Assembly: GCA_965233625.1 (NCBI GenBank)
Contig: OZ247499.1
Coordinates: 434,001 to 498,000, forward strand
Length of the DNA: 64,000 bases
Origin: G965233625 sp965233625
Lineage (GTDB): Bacteria; Planctomycetota; Planctomycetia; Pirellulales; Pirellulaceae
Direction: 5' to 3'
Part shown: in pieces, positions 1 to 9,468 of the stretch
Layout: every line of letters begins with the position of its first letter
Numbering within the stretch: position 1 is the stretch's first letter
The notes under the pieces: model-generated
What the model was told of the DNA's origin: nothing
What the model saw: only the letters and a program-made list of their open reading frames with translations
The model's database searches: none
Made by a program: the position numbers and the translations under genes

Positions 1-1993
1 CGTGCAGCCAGACGTATCCCAGCGGTTGCTGCCCGCAATACACGCGAGCGACGACCGCGGCGCCGGGGCGGGGATCGTTAATCTCGCGTTTGTCGATCTG
101 CACTTTCAGCTTCACGACGGGGCTGCCCTGGTCGTTGATGGTTGTCGCTGGTGCGATCGAGGTCACGGTGCCCTGGCGCCACTGGCCTGGGTCAGCAGCC
201 AGGATGTAATCAACCTGAAGTTTTGCTTTTCGATCCGACTGCAAGATTTTCTGCCGGTGTTGAAGGATGTAGCCGGCGTGTTTGCCCGGCACTTCAACTT
301 CCAGCTCCCACGGCCCCTCGACATCCGCCAGCGTCAGCAGAATCTGGCCCTGCCTGACCGGTCGTGTGGCGAGCAGATCTTTGGCGTTCCAGTCCAGGAT
401 GCGGCCATTGATCTGTGCGCGAAGTTCCAGCTTCTGCTGTTGCGCTAGCAGGATGTTCTCTTCCTTGTTCAGCCGATTGACGCTTTCTTCCAGCTGAAGA
501 ATGCGGGCGTTCATTTCGTTGTGGCGTGCACGTGCATCGGGCGTGGTGGGGCGCGACTTAACGGCAGCTTTGCGAAGGGTATCCAGTTCCTGCGCCGCGG
601 CGAGTCGCTGCCCGGCCACCTGCGCTAATTCAAAATGGATATCATCGCTGAACAGTTCCAGAAGAACCGCATCCTGCTTCACGCTGACATCTTCATCCGC
701 GCCGTCAGCCGGAAGGTGAAGACTCTCCACCCGCGCGTCCATCGGTGCGAAGACGGTCTGCTTCACCTGCGGCGTTAATTCGCCACGGCCATATACATGA
801 AAGCTGGCGGGAAAGAGACAAAGGAATAGAATCAGCGCAACTGCCGCGATCAATGCAGTCACGGTGTAAGGCAACTGCCGCAGTTGCCAGAACCATCTGG
901 CGCTGCCCAGTGTACGCAGCGCTGGCAGCATCGGAATCTGCTCAACAGCCAAGGCGTTATCCAACGCGACGGAAGCATGCCGCGCCACTTTTTCAAGACG
1001 CGTGCGAAACGCTGCGTTGTCGATCACCCCGTCAAAACTCTCGGCGACAATCGCCCCCAGACGCTGCTGCTGATCTTCCTCTGACGCAGGCTCATACAGC
1101 GGAAGCACCACCAGAGAGCGACTATGGGCAACATCTAGATAGGTCTGCAGCCGGGTTTCAATCTGCGGCGGTAACTGCGAGTGATCTCCCGGCGCCCATA
1201 AAGGTTGATCCGCCTGAATCACGTGACCTGCCAGGTCTTCTAATTGGCGGACCACGGGCGAACGCCGGTCAACGGTATCGATTCCGCTGACGCTAAGCAC
1301 TTTTGTCCGGGTCCCCTGCGTGGACAGAATACTGATGCGGTCGCACCCGAGGAGTGTCCGCGCCTCATTGGCGATGACAAAGGCAGTCCGGTCGAGCGAG
1401 AGACTTTGATTCACCCGCCGAGCAAAGGCGTCTATCTCATTCCATTGCGATTCACGTTGCTTCAGCGCACGCAACATCGCCAGCGTTTCAAAATCAGCGG
1501 CGATCTGGCAGAACGCGCTGAGTATCTCCTGGGAAGCGTTCAGCGTGGCGGGCGACGCATCTTCACGCAGCGCAATCTCGACAATCGCCACCGTTTCACC
1601 CTCGACAAACACCGGGCAAGCGACCAGCGGATGCGGCGAAGGGTTTGTCACCTCTTCGTCACGCACCGCGTTTTCGCCCGGCATAAAGGAGACGGCTTTT
1701 GTTAATCGCAGGGCGGTTTGCAGCAGCTTCTCGTGCTGCGTTTTGCCTTTCTCTGAAAACAGCGATGTCGACTGCAAGTTCGTCTGATGCAACAGGCGAA
1801 TGTGTGTGGGGCTATCGCATGCCCAAGCGGCGCCGCCGGGTGCAGCCAATGCATGCAGCGACTTTGCCAGCAGCGCAGCATAAAAGCCAGGGGCGGAAGA
1901 CTCCCTTTGCGCGAGGCCGGAAAGCTCTTCGAGCAGTTGTTCTACCTGCTCCCAGGCCCAGGCCGGGTCTGTGTTGATGGGTGGCTGATTCAT
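1..1993 (-). CDS. GAF-GAF-HlyD hybrid adaptor protein (C terminus cut by window edge)
   Basis: The minus strand reads open from an ATG at 1993 to base 1 (about 664 codons, no stop), so the C terminus lies outside. Residues ~20-170 and ~180-345 look like two GAF domains (the second has the LLGCDRISIL and VVLPLYEP segments). A single membrane helix follows at ~375-393 (VTALIAAVALILFLCLF), then a HlyD/RND adaptor part: VYGRGELTPQ strand, an alpha-hairpin coiled coil near 450-510, the lipoyl-like segment AQINGRILDWN and a beta-barrel. HlyD adaptors bridge an inner-membrane pump to a TolC channel. The GAF domains would sit in the cytoplasm and could sense a small ligand; that part is inference. 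It is divergent from a TolC-like gene 318 bp away. CAGGG lies 4 nt before the ATG. The pump or peptidase partner is probably left of the window. Confidence 0.85.
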   Translation of the reverse strand, partial: MNQPPINTDPAWAWEQVEQLLEELSGLAQRESSAPGFYAALLAKSLHALAAPGGAAWACDSPTHIRLLHQTNLQSTSLFSEKGKTQHEKLLQTALRLTKAVSFMPGENAVRDEEVTNPSPHPLVACPVFVEGETVAIVEIALREDASPATLNASQEILSAFCQIAADFETLAMLRALKQRESQWNEIDAFARRVNQSLSLDRTAFVIANEARTLLGCDRISILSTQGTRTKVLSVSGIDTVDRRSPVVRQLEDLAGHVIQADQPLWAPGDHSQLPPQIETRLQTYLDVAHSRSLVVLPLYEPASEEDQQQRLGAIVAESFDGVIDNAAFRTRLEKVARHASVALDNALAVEQIPMLPALRTLGSARWFWQLRQLPYTVTALIAAVALILFLCLFPASFHVYGRGELTPQVKQTVFAPMDARVESLHLPADGADEDVSVKQDAVLLELFSDDIHFELAQVAGQRLAAAQELDTLRKAAVKSRPTTPDARARHNEMNARILQLEESVNRLNKEENILLAQQQKLELRAQINGRILDWNAKDLLATRPVRQGQILLTLADVEGPWELEVEVPGKHAGYILQHRQKILQSDRKAKLQVDYILAADPGQWRQGTVTSIAPATTINDQGSPVVKLKVQIDKREINDPRPGAAVVARVYCGQQPLGYVWLH

Positions 1994-2311
1994 AAACCCT
2001 GAATATACCCCTTCATCAGAACAACATCGACGGATTCGTATACCACCGCGAGTCATAGGTAATTCAGGATGACTTTACGGGCTGAACGGCGCAGGTATGT
2101 CTGCGGCCGGCTGCAACAGCTGTTCTGCCTGGTCCAGTTGTTCACGTGGTGAGTATTTTGAAGTTTTTCCGGGTCATCGTGAAAATACCTCCACCTATGC
2201 AGGGGGCGTCTGCCGATGACTCTCGAAGACGCGCCGCCATCGGTGCGCCTGTCCTGTAAGTCGCCGCTTGCTTAGAGTCCAAGGCGTCAGCCGCCAAACG
2301 GAATGTGACAC
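1994..2311. other. Divergent intergenic region between adaptor and TolC genes
   Basis: 318 bp without a credible gene; it must carry both divergent promoters. I see one inverted repeat, GTATTTT at 2153-2159 and AAAATAC at 2182-2188, just upstream of the TolC gene. No convincing sigma-70 promoter and no RNA gene were recognised. Confidence 0.5.
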
Positions 2312-5086
2312 ATGACCCGGATGTTCAACTGCCTCAACGCTACCATGATCGTGCTGATCATTGCGCTGCCTGGCTGTACAAGACATCACCTCACCGGCTG
2401 GATCCATCGTGCCCCGGCGCCGCCGCTGGCAGGCCCCGCTGCGACCGATATCGAATATCCAGACGTCCAGGCTGCGCACGCCGACCCAGGCGGTGATCCG
2501 CTTACTATCCATGACGATGGACCACGCGAATACTGGGATCTGTCACTACAAGAGGCGGTGCAGATCACGCTTCAACAGTCGAAGGTGCTACGCGATCTGG
2601 GCGGTTCGGTCCTGCAGTCGCCTGACAATAAACAGTCTGTTTATTCGCCGGCGGTGACCGAAACAGATCCGCGATTTGGCGTCGAGGCGGCGCTGAGTGC
2701 GTTTGATGCTGCGTTTTCCACCAGCGCGTTCTTTGAGAAGAACGACCGGCAGATCAACAACAGTAGTTTCCCGCCCAACAACGGTGGCATTGGCAACGCC
2801 AATCCGTTTCTCAAGCAGGATCTGATCGCCGTCTCTTCAGACATCACCAAGAAGAGCGCGACGGGCACCGAATACACAATGCGGCATACGATTGATTACG
2901 ACTACAACAACTCACCGCTGAACCTGCAGACGCAGGGCGAATTTGGCGCGTGGGACGTCGCTCTGGAAAGTGAAGTCCGGCATCCGCTGCTGCGAGGCGG
3001 CGGCGTTGAATACAACCGCGTGGTCGGGCCGAACGGTTCGATTGGCGCCTTCAATGGTGTGCTGATTGCCCGTATCAACAGCGACATCAGTCTGGCCGAC
3101 TTCGAGATCGGTGTACGCAATCTAATCAGCGACGTAGAAAACGCCTACTGGGAACTGTACTTCGCCTATCGCGATCTGGATGCGAAGATCGCCGCACGGG
3201 CCCGCGCTCTGGAAACCTGGCGCCGCATTCACGCGCTGTACACGCTTGGGCGTCAGGGGGGCGAGGCAGCTAAGGAAGCTCAGGCACGCGAACAATACTT
3301 CCGGCTGGAAGAAGACGTGCAGAACGCGTTGACCGGTAAGGTGATCGAGAAGTCTGCAAGCAACACGTTCCGCGGCCTCGGCGGCGTGCACGCCAACGAA
3401 CGTCGGCTGCGCCTGATCATGGGCATTCCGACCAACGATGGCCGCCTGATCCGTCCGTCGCAGGAACCTGTCACGGCAAAAGTTTCGTTCGCCTGGAATG
3501 AAGCTGTGACGGCCGCCATGATGGATCGCAGCGAACTGCGGCGGCAGCAATGGCGCATCAAACGCCGCGAACTTGAACTGAATGCAAGCCGCCAGTTCCT
3601 GCTGCCACAGCTTGACGCCGTCGGGCGTTATCGCTGGCGCGGGTACGGACGCAATCTCATTAGTGGAAACGGCGAGAAGCCGATCCGCGACAACGCTTAC
3701 GAAGGTCTGCTGAACGGCGGATTCCAGGAATGGCAGCTTGGCTTCGAGCTTTCTTACCCGGTTGGCTTCCGGCAGGCACACGCACAGATCCGCAACGCAC
3801 AGCTCAACCTGGCGCGCGAAGTGGCCGTGCTGGAAACGCAGGAACTTGAAATTGTGCACGATCTGGCTAGTGCGTTCGGAGAAATTGAACGTGCCTACAC
3901 CGTTGCACAGACCAACTACAACCGCCGTCTAGCCAGCAAGGAACAACTCGCAGCGCTGGAAGCCGCGTACGATACAGCCGACGAAAACCAGAAGGCGCGT
4001 CTGCTTGATCTTCTGCTCGATGCCCAGCGGCGGCTCGCAGATGCAGAGAGCCGGTTCTATCGCTCGCTGGCAGAGTACAGCGTGGCAATCAAGCAGGTGC
4101 ATTTCCACCAGGGTTCGCTGCTGACGTACAACGGCATTCAGCTTTCCGAAGGACGCTGGCGCAGCAAGGCGTACCGCGATGCTGGCGAACGCGAACGAAG
4201 ACGCCACGCCCACTGGAACCTGACCAACTACATCGTTCACAAGCCACTGACCGTCAGCAGCGGCCCCAAACGCACACGGGCGCCATCTTTCATCGCGACG
4301 CTGCCGGGTGAGCCGATGCCGCAAATGCCCGTTGCATCTGCCGAGGTGGATGAAGGCGAGGCAGCTTCCGGCGAAGAAGTCGTCGTCGAAGGGTATACAG
4401 AAACCACATCGGGCGCAACGGCTACGCCGGACAACAAGGTGCCTGACGAACCAGCCTACTACCCCGGCGGTCAGGGTGATCAGCCATTCTTCGCCCCTGT
4501 GGCGCAACAAGCGGACGACAAGGGTCCGCCCGGCGGCGCCTTTGTACCCGGTGGCCAACCAGCTGTCCGCGTCGCTACCTCTCCCGCAGAGAAAGCAGCG
4601 GCGGCAAAGGAAAAACCCAAACAGCCCGCCGCGACAGAGTCATTTGTGCTGCCACCACGGATTGAGCCTATTGCCCCAGGCCCGGCGCCGGTAATCGACC
4701 GTAGCCCCGGCGCCAAGCGTCAGAACCTGACACCAGCCACCCAGGGACGAAGCTCGCAAGGTGTGGTGAAGTCAGCAACACCTCCCGGACAGCGAGCCAT
4801 TGCCCCAAAGAAAACAAGCGTCGCCACATTGCCGGCAGAACGCCGACCAGAAGTGCAGACGCCGGGCGCCGCTTCCTTAAAGAGCGATTCACCTAAGCCT
4901 AGCCCGGTCAAGCTGGCTCCCGTCATTGACCGTCGTGCCGCCAGACCGCCCGCACCGACACCTCAACCGCAGGTGAAGTCGCTGGCGCCGTTGATTGACC
5001 GCACGATGAACAAGACCACAGGGGCCATCCGGACTCCGCTGCCACTTGCCGCGCCGCCAGCAACCCAACTGCAACCGGCGCCGTAA
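2312..5086 (+). CDS. TolC-family outer-membrane lipoprotein with long proline-rich tail
   Basis: 924 aa. The N terminus is a lipoprotein signal (hydrophobic stretch ending LPGC, Cys about residue 20). Residues ~60-620 form the TolC/outer membrane efflux region: long helical stretches such as NLISDVENAYWELYFAYRDL and LNLAREVAVLETQELEIVHD, the two-fold repeat typical of the family. TolC proteins form the outer-membrane exit duct for HlyD-linked pumps, which fits the divergent GAF-HlyD gene. The last ~270 residues are Pro/Ala/Lys-rich and probably disordered, and contain three copies of an AP(V/L)IDR motif (from about residue 790 on). Usual TolC length is 430-500 aa, so the tail is an added module of unknown job. 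ATG at 2312 with GGAA 11 nt upstream. Confidence 0.85.
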   Translation: MTRMFNCLNATMIVLIIALPGCTRHHLTGWIHRAPAPPLAGPAATDIEYPDVQAAHADPGGDPLTIHDDGPREYWDLSLQEAVQITLQQSKVLRDLGGSVLQSPDNKQSVYSPAVTETDPRFGVEAALSAFDAAFSTSAFFEKNDRQINNSSFPPNNGGIGNANPFLKQDLIAVSSDITKKSATGTEYTMRHTIDYDYNNSPLNLQTQGEFGAWDVALESEVRHPLLRGGGVEYNRVVGPNGSIGAFNGVLIARINSDISLADFEIGVRNLISDVENAYWELYFAYRDLDAKIAARARALETWRRIHALYTLGRQGGEAAKEAQAREQYFRLEEDVQNALTGKVIEKSASNTFRGLGGVHANERRLRLIMGIPTNDGRLIRPSQEPVTAKVSFAWNEAVTAAMMDRSELRRQQWRIKRRELELNASRQFLLPQLDAVGRYRWRGYGRNLISGNGEKPIRDNAYEGLLNGGFQEWQLGFELSYPVGFRQAHAQIRNAQLNLAREVAVLETQELEIVHDLASAFGEIERAYTVAQTNYNRRLASKEQLAALEAAYDTADENQKARLLDLLLDAQRRLADAESRFYRSLAEYSVAIKQVHFHQGSLLTYNGIQLSEGRWRSKAYRDAGERERRRHAHWNLTNYIVHKPLTVSSGPKRTRAPSFIATLPGEPMPQMPVASAEVDEGEAASGEEVVVEGYTETTSGATATPDNKVPDEPAYYPGGQGDQPFFAPVAQQADDKGPPGGAFVPGGQPAVRVATSPAEKAAAAKEKPKQPAATESFVLPPRIEPIAPGPAPVIDRSPGAKRQNLTPATQGRSSQGVVKSATPPGQRAIAPKKTSVATLPAERRPEVQTPGAASLKSDSPKPSPVKLAPVIDRRAARPPAPTPQPQVKSLAPLIDRTMNKTTGAIRTPLPLAAPPATQLQPAP

Positions 5087-5107
5087 GCGGCAAAAGTGCA
5101 GAAGCTC

Positions 5108-6235
5108 TTAGACGGTCAGCTTGCGGTTGCGCGCCGTGACATCCCAGCGCTCTTGAATCTCGCCATCGCGAACAACGTGCACGTAAGGGTGCAACGCACT
5201 GGTGGGGCAGATGTGAACCGGCACGGCGACCAGCGGTGTGCCTGGTTGCAGATCGCATGGCTCTTTCGTGCGGAGGACAAGATGCTCCTCGCTGTGCATG
5301 ATTTCTTCGGCTTCAGGCAGCGCCGGAAAATGCAGGCGGTTGCCGGCTGGCGGATCAGACGCCACGGCTTTGTTGCCCACATCAAGCGTTAAAGTGTTCG
5401 CCGTGGGGCGGCTGACAACTCTTGTTAGCACCACCGCCGCAGGTTGAAAGGGCAGTTCAGGGAACGCGCGTGAATAACCCGCATCGTAGAAAACAACCGT
5501 GCCAGGGCTCAGTTCAATGTCTGCGTTTAATTCCGCATACAGCGGAAAACTGCCGGTTCCGCCAGCCACAGCCCGCGGGCAGGGCAGGTTCGCCGCTTCA
5601 AGCTGCTGTTTAAATTTGCAGACGTTTTCCCAGACTTGGCCGACAGCCTTTCGACGTTCATCAACATCCTGCTGACGGTTGTGCCCGTCGTAAATATGCA
5701 GACCGCCACAGTAAACACCGGGCAGGGAGTGAATCTGCTTGTATAACTCTAAGGCATCTTCGCCAAGTTCGATGCCTGTGCGGTTCATACCGCAGTTAAC
5801 GTCAAGCAGCACCGCGATCTGCTGCCCTGCCGCTGCCGCTTGTTTTGAAAGATGTTGAAGCGGCAAAAGATGGTCGCACGTCACTGCAAATTCCACCTGC
5901 GGATAAGCCGCCGCCAACGAAACAATTCGTTCTACATTGGGTCCAACGGGGTTATACGCCAGCAACACCCGGCTGGCGCCAGCCGACGCGAGCATCTCCG
6001 CCTCTGCGATCGTTGCGCATTTGTGGCTGGTGACACCTTGCTCAATGAGCAGTTCGATAATCTTAGAAATCTTGTGGGTTTTGCAATGAGGTGTCAGCCG
6101 CTCCGCAGAGCCTGCAATCTCCACCATGTGACGGATGTTGTTGCGCAACCGTTCTTCAAATACCAGGATCGAAGGAGATTCAATCCCGTCGACATCGCCT
6201 ACTGCGTATTCGCCATCCAGTGAAGTATTCAGCAT
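5108..6235 (-). CDS. D-threonine aldolase / D-serine dehydratase-like PLP enzyme
   Basis: 375 aa, fold-type III PLP enzyme. The N-terminal alanine-racemase-like barrel carries ESPSILVFEERLRNNI and the PLP-lysine motif PHCKTHK (Lys about 52). The C-terminal D-serine-dehydratase-like domain carries the metal-ligand pair in VPVHICPTSALHPYVHVV (His ~341, Cys ~343). Family members split D-threonine/D-3-hydroxy amino acids to glycine plus an aldehyde, or dehydrate D-serine; the exact substrate cannot be told. It lies 77 bp downstream of the beta-RFAP synthase gene on the same strand, possibly co-transcribed, and converges on the TolC gene with 21 bp between stops. Confidence 0.85.
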   Translation of the reverse strand: MLNTSLDGEYAVGDVDGIESPSILVFEERLRNNIRHMVEIAGSAERLTPHCKTHKISKIIELLIEQGVTSHKCATIAEAEMLASAGASRVLLAYNPVGPNVERIVSLAAAYPQVEFAVTCDHLLPLQHLSKQAAAAGQQIAVLLDVNCGMNRTGIELGEDALELYKQIHSLPGVYCGGLHIYDGHNRQQDVDERRKAVGQVWENVCKFKQQLEAANLPCPRAVAGGTGSFPLYAELNADIELSPGTVVFYDAGYSRAFPELPFQPAAVVLTRVVSRPTANTLTLDVGNKAVASDPPAGNRLHFPALPEAEEIMHSEEHLVLRTKEPCDLQPGTPLVAVPVHICPTSALHPYVHVVRDGEIQERWDVTARNRKLTV

Positions 6236-6312
6236 TGCAAAGAGATCCGTAGTTGCTGCATTTTGAATGTGTTTGATAATCGCTGCTGACAGCCGGCCTT
6301 GTGGTTTGCCAT

Positions 6313-7260
6313 TCAGCGGACAATTTTCATGCCGGAGTTATTCGGCGCTGCGGTATGAATGGCGACTTCGCCAGCAGGGAACTCACGGGCTAACTGTTCA
6401 GAAAACGACGCGGCCTGCTCTTCGTTCTCAAGTAAAAAGAACACGGTTGGCCCCCACGAACTCTGTCCGCCGTGCACGCCGTTGGCGGCGCCGAATTCAA
6501 TTAGCCGGGTGATTTCCGCGCCATTGTAAGGCCCACCTTGATGTGCCGCGAAACACATCCCCGCTTCGCGACCGTACTCCGCCACGCTTTTTGCAAAAGC
6601 CTCGAAGTCAGCAGATGCAGCCGCGGGCAGTAGTTCGTTCCGCACCTGCCCGATCAACCAGTTGCGTTTTTCGGCGGATACCGGTTCCAGCGAATCAAAA
6701 GCCTGCTGCTCTGCTTTTCCCGCTAGCCCGGACGGTTGCAGCGGCCTTGCCAGAACGAATCGCCACGCGGGCGGCAGCGGCAGACGGCACTCCAGCGGTG
6801 AAATGCTATCGTGCGGCGCCTTACCGCGTTCAACAACCAGCCCGCCGTAGCAGAACCCGTAGGCGCCTACCGCGGACCGCAAGCCACGCTGTGCACATGC
6901 GGTCAGACTGCCGACGGCCATCTGCGGTAAATCGAAAAACGCATTCAGACCCGCCGCAACCGACAAACCCAGTTGCGTTCCCAGGCCCAGCCCGACGTGT
7001 TCCGGCGGTGCCTTCAGTACGTGAACTCCGCACGCTGGTAGCTGCCGTTTGTGAAATTCCGCCCAGTTTTCTGCGAAAACACGAATTCGCGTTGCGTGTT
7101 CGCCATGCGATTCAAACTGTTCTTCTGAACAGATTTTCAGGTGCAGACCGGGCGAGTCGATCATCGCCCCGACGCCGCCGAACTGCCGGCCAGATCCGCC
7201 AAACGAAAATAAGCCGAAATGCAGCCGGTTTGGAGCTATAATTTCTAGAGAACGCGACAT
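6313..7260 (-). CDS. Beta-ribofuranosylaminobenzene 5'-phosphate synthase family (GHMP fold)
   Basis: 315 aa. The N terminus APNRLHFGLFSFGG and the glycine-rich PPEHVGLGLGTQLGLS (residues ~85-100) are the marks of beta-RFAP synthases, GHMP-fold enzymes that condense PRPP with 4-hydroxybenzoate/p-aminobenzoate in the first committed step of methanopterin synthesis. A later QSSWGPTVFFL segment also fits. Planctomycetes are among the few bacteria known to carry tetrahydromethanopterin-linked C1 genes, so the gene supports that phylum. ATG at 7260 has GGAA close upstream. No other methanopterin gene is in the window. Confidence 0.85.
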   Translation of the reverse strand: MSRSLEIIAPNRLHFGLFSFGGSGRQFGGVGAMIDSPGLHLKICSEEQFESHGEHATRIRVFAENWAEFHKRQLPACGVHVLKAPPEHVGLGLGTQLGLSVAAGLNAFFDLPQMAVGSLTACAQRGLRSAVGAYGFCYGGLVVERGKAPHDSISPLECRLPLPPAWRFVLARPLQPSGLAGKAEQQAFDSLEPVSAEKRNWLIGQVRNELLPAAASADFEAFAKSVAEYGREAGMCFAAHQGGPYNGAEITRLIEFGAANGVHGGQSSWGPTVFFLLENEEQAASFSEQLAREFPAGEVAIHTAAPNNSGMKIVR

Positions 7261-7393
7261 ACCAATTCCACGTGTTCAGGTTTCCCGCTCATTATTCACC
7301 TGCGAGGCGCCGGACGTAACCCCATCAATCGTATCAATCCAGCGCTACCGGCACAGGCTGCCCCGTTAGGGCCTTCCTAAGTCGTAAAACTGC

Positions 7394-7421
7394 TTGAATT
7401 GCGTGTAGCGGCAACTACTAT
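7394..7421 (+). promoter_or_regulatory. Candidate promoter for the DUF1598 gene
   Basis: TTGAAT (7394-7399), a 16-nt spacer, then TACTAT (7416-7421), about 78 bp before the start of the downstream gene. Pattern match only. Confidence 0.3.
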
Positions 7422-7498
7422 CAGATTGAGAGACCCTCCGCAGCTTGCGGCATGGAACAGGGGCATTATGTTTTGAACGCCACGAGAAGAGGCTTGCA

Positions 7499-8872
7499 AT
7501 GAAAGCTTATCGTCCAACAATTCTCCAGATATCGCGAGCCGTGCTGGCATGCGCCGTGGTTGTGTGTGGCGGCGCCTTCGCCAACGCACAGAACGCCGGT
7601 GTTGAAGTAAGCGCCGAAGGCGTCCTCAGCACCGTCACCATCCGCGACCCAGGCGGCCGCCTGCATCGCGAACGCATGGCTGCCGCTTTGAAAGCCCTGC
7701 CCGGCGACTTGGCCACGCCCAGCAAGCTACGCAAGATCTCGCTTAACCGGCTTGAAGCCGCTATCGGTAAGACGCTTGCCAGCGGTGGTCCACTGCCAGA
7801 AGAAATGAAGTACCTGGCTGGCCTGACACGCATCACGCACGTCTTCTACCTGCCGAAAACGCAGGACATCGTTATTGCCGGTCCCGCCGAACCATTCGGC
7901 GTGAGTGCATCTGGCCGACCTGTTGCTGTCGAAAGCGGTGTGCCCGTCATCGAACTCCGCGACCTGATCACCGCACTGCGGACGTACGGCCCACGCAGCC
8001 GCGGAACCGATCTGATCAGCGTCTCGATTGATCCTACGCAGTCTGGCTTGCAGGCGCTGCAGAAGTACATCTCGACCAATGCACCACGGCTGACCCGCCG
8101 CAATGTCAGCAGCTTTACCCACGGCATGCAGCAGGCTCTGGGCAAACAGACCGTCAGCATCCGCGGCGTGCCCGCCGGCAGCCACTTCGCTCAGGTTCTG
8201 GTCGAAGCTGACTATCGTATGAAGATGATCGGCGTCGGACTTGAGAAAACACCCGTCGGCATTCGCAGCTATGTTTCGCACGCTAAGCCCGGCGCCCAGT
8301 CGCGTAACGCGCTGAAGCGGTGGTACTTCGTACCAGATTACAACAAGGTCCGCATGACCGAAGACGAATTCGCCATGCAGATGGAAGGCAAAGGCGTGAA
8401 GCTAATCAGCGCTAACGAACTGGTTGGCCCGGATGGCCGTCGTGCTCACACCGGCGCCCCTGATGCCGCCGCCAAAGCATTTGCCGATGGCTTCACCGAA
8501 AAATACGACGCTCTTGCCGCCAAGGTGCCTGTTTACGGACAGATGCGGAACATGATTGATCTGGCAATCGCCGCCGCATTCATTCAGCGTTACGACTACT
8601 ACGGCCGCTCTGGCTGGAACATGGAACTGCTGGGCGACGAATCGCGTCTGCCAGTGAACACCCTTACCGCCCCTCGCCAGGTCGAAACCGCCGTCAATGC
8701 GGTCTGGAAAGGCAGCACGCTGATGACGCCCATCGGTGGCGGCGTGCAGATGCGGCCGCTGGAAGCATTGAAACCTGCGAGGCTTCTGAAAGATGAAAAC
8801 CGTGAAGTCGCCACCGTCCGCGATGGCATCACCGTTGAAAAACTAGGCGCCACCGAGTGGTGGTGGGATTAA
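7499..8872 (+). CDS. Secreted DUF1598-type planctomycete protein
   Basis: 457 aa from the ATG at 7499, chosen because it opens a clean signal peptide (MKAYRP, then a hydrophobic stretch ending GGAFANA) and has GAAGAGG upstream; an in-frame upstream codon at 7445 would put 18 odd residues before the signal. The central part (ISVSIDPTQSGLQALQKY to VGLEKTPVGIRSYVSHA) matches what I recall of the planctomycete DUF1598 family. The function is unknown; it is probably periplasmic. No catalytic motif is evident. It stands alone, with a terminator behind it. Confidence 0.75.
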   Translation: MKAYRPTILQISRAVLACAVVVCGGAFANAQNAGVEVSAEGVLSTVTIRDPGGRLHRERMAAALKALPGDLATPSKLRKISLNRLEAAIGKTLASGGPLPEEMKYLAGLTRITHVFYLPKTQDIVIAGPAEPFGVSASGRPVAVESGVPVIELRDLITALRTYGPRSRGTDLISVSIDPTQSGLQALQKYISTNAPRLTRRNVSSFTHGMQQALGKQTVSIRGVPAGSHFAQVLVEADYRMKMIGVGLEKTPVGIRSYVSHAKPGAQSRNALKRWYFVPDYNKVRMTEDEFAMQMEGKGVKLISANELVGPDGRRAHTGAPDAAAKAFADGFTEKYDALAAKVPVYGQMRNMIDLAIAAAFIQRYDYYGRSGWNMELLGDESRLPVNTLTAPRQVETAVNAVWKGSTLMTPIGGGVQMRPLEALKPARLLKDENREVATVRDGITVEKLGATEWWWD

Positions 8873-8976
8873 CGCCTTAGCAGACAACCAACCAGGCGCT
8901 GCCAACCGCAGCGCTTGAGCGGTTGCTTCGCGTGGGTGAACCAGATCACCTGCCAAAGATCCTTTTCGGATTTATC

Positions 8977-9016
8977 AACCACGGCCCGGCGCCCTGCCTG
9001 GCCGTGGTTTACTTTT
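8977..9016 (+). terminator. Rho-independent terminator after the DUF1598 gene
   Basis: Perfect 10-bp stem AACCACGGCC (8977-8986) / GGCCGTGGTT (9000-9009), 13-nt loop, then TACTTTT. Confidence 0.7.
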
Positions 9017-9074
9017 GCGCCGCTGCAGCACAATATACGGCGTCATCTGTATCGATTCCCCTTGGAAGCACCGC

Positions 9075-9452
9075 ATGCCCGTTACACCGCCGACTGCGAT
9101 TGAAGTGAAGAGATCAAAAGGAAAGGGCCGCGGCGTGTTCGCCACCCGCCTGATTCCAGAAGGAGAAGTCATCGAACGCGCACCCGTGCTCGTTTTTCAC
9201 GAGGACGAAATGTACGGCTCAGACTTTGGACGTTACGTCTTTGGCTGGGGGCCGCATCACGTGGGTTTCGTGCTGGGATACGGTTCGCTGTACAACCATT
9301 CTTACGATCCGAATGCCAGGTTCGCTGACATCGGCCAGCGCGTAAAAGTGTTCTCCGCACTTCGCGACATCCAGGCTGGCGAAGAGATCACCATCAACTA
9401 CAACGGGCCGCTGGATGATAAGAGCGATGTTGGCTTCAAAGTGCTGAAGTAA
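9075..9452 (+). CDS. Small SET-domain protein (putative protein lysine methyltransferase)
   Basis: 125 aa. It contains the SET landmarks in order: KGKGRGVFA (SAM-binding GxG, ~15-23), YNHSYDPNA (the NHS motif, ~75-83) and GEEITINYN (C-terminal SET motif, ~108-116). SET proteins transfer methyl from S-adenosylmethionine to lysine side chains. This minimal version has no pre- or post-SET cysteines. The usual NHSC is NHSY here. The ATG at 9075 (MPVTPP) is preferred over one at 9015 because GGAAG lies about 10 nt upstream and the homology starts just after it. Target protein unknown. Confidence 0.85.
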   Translation: MPVTPPTAIEVKRSKGKGRGVFATRLIPEGEVIERAPVLVFHEDEMYGSDFGRYVFGWGPHHVGFVLGYGSLYNHSYDPNARFADIGQRVKVFSALRDIQAGEEITINYNGPLDDKSDVGFKVLK

Positions 9453-9468
9453 CGCGTCGCTACTTACA

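Noticed and set aside
3122..3859. 245-aa minus-strand ORF
   Set aside because: Antisense to the TolC gene, no family motif, no SD.
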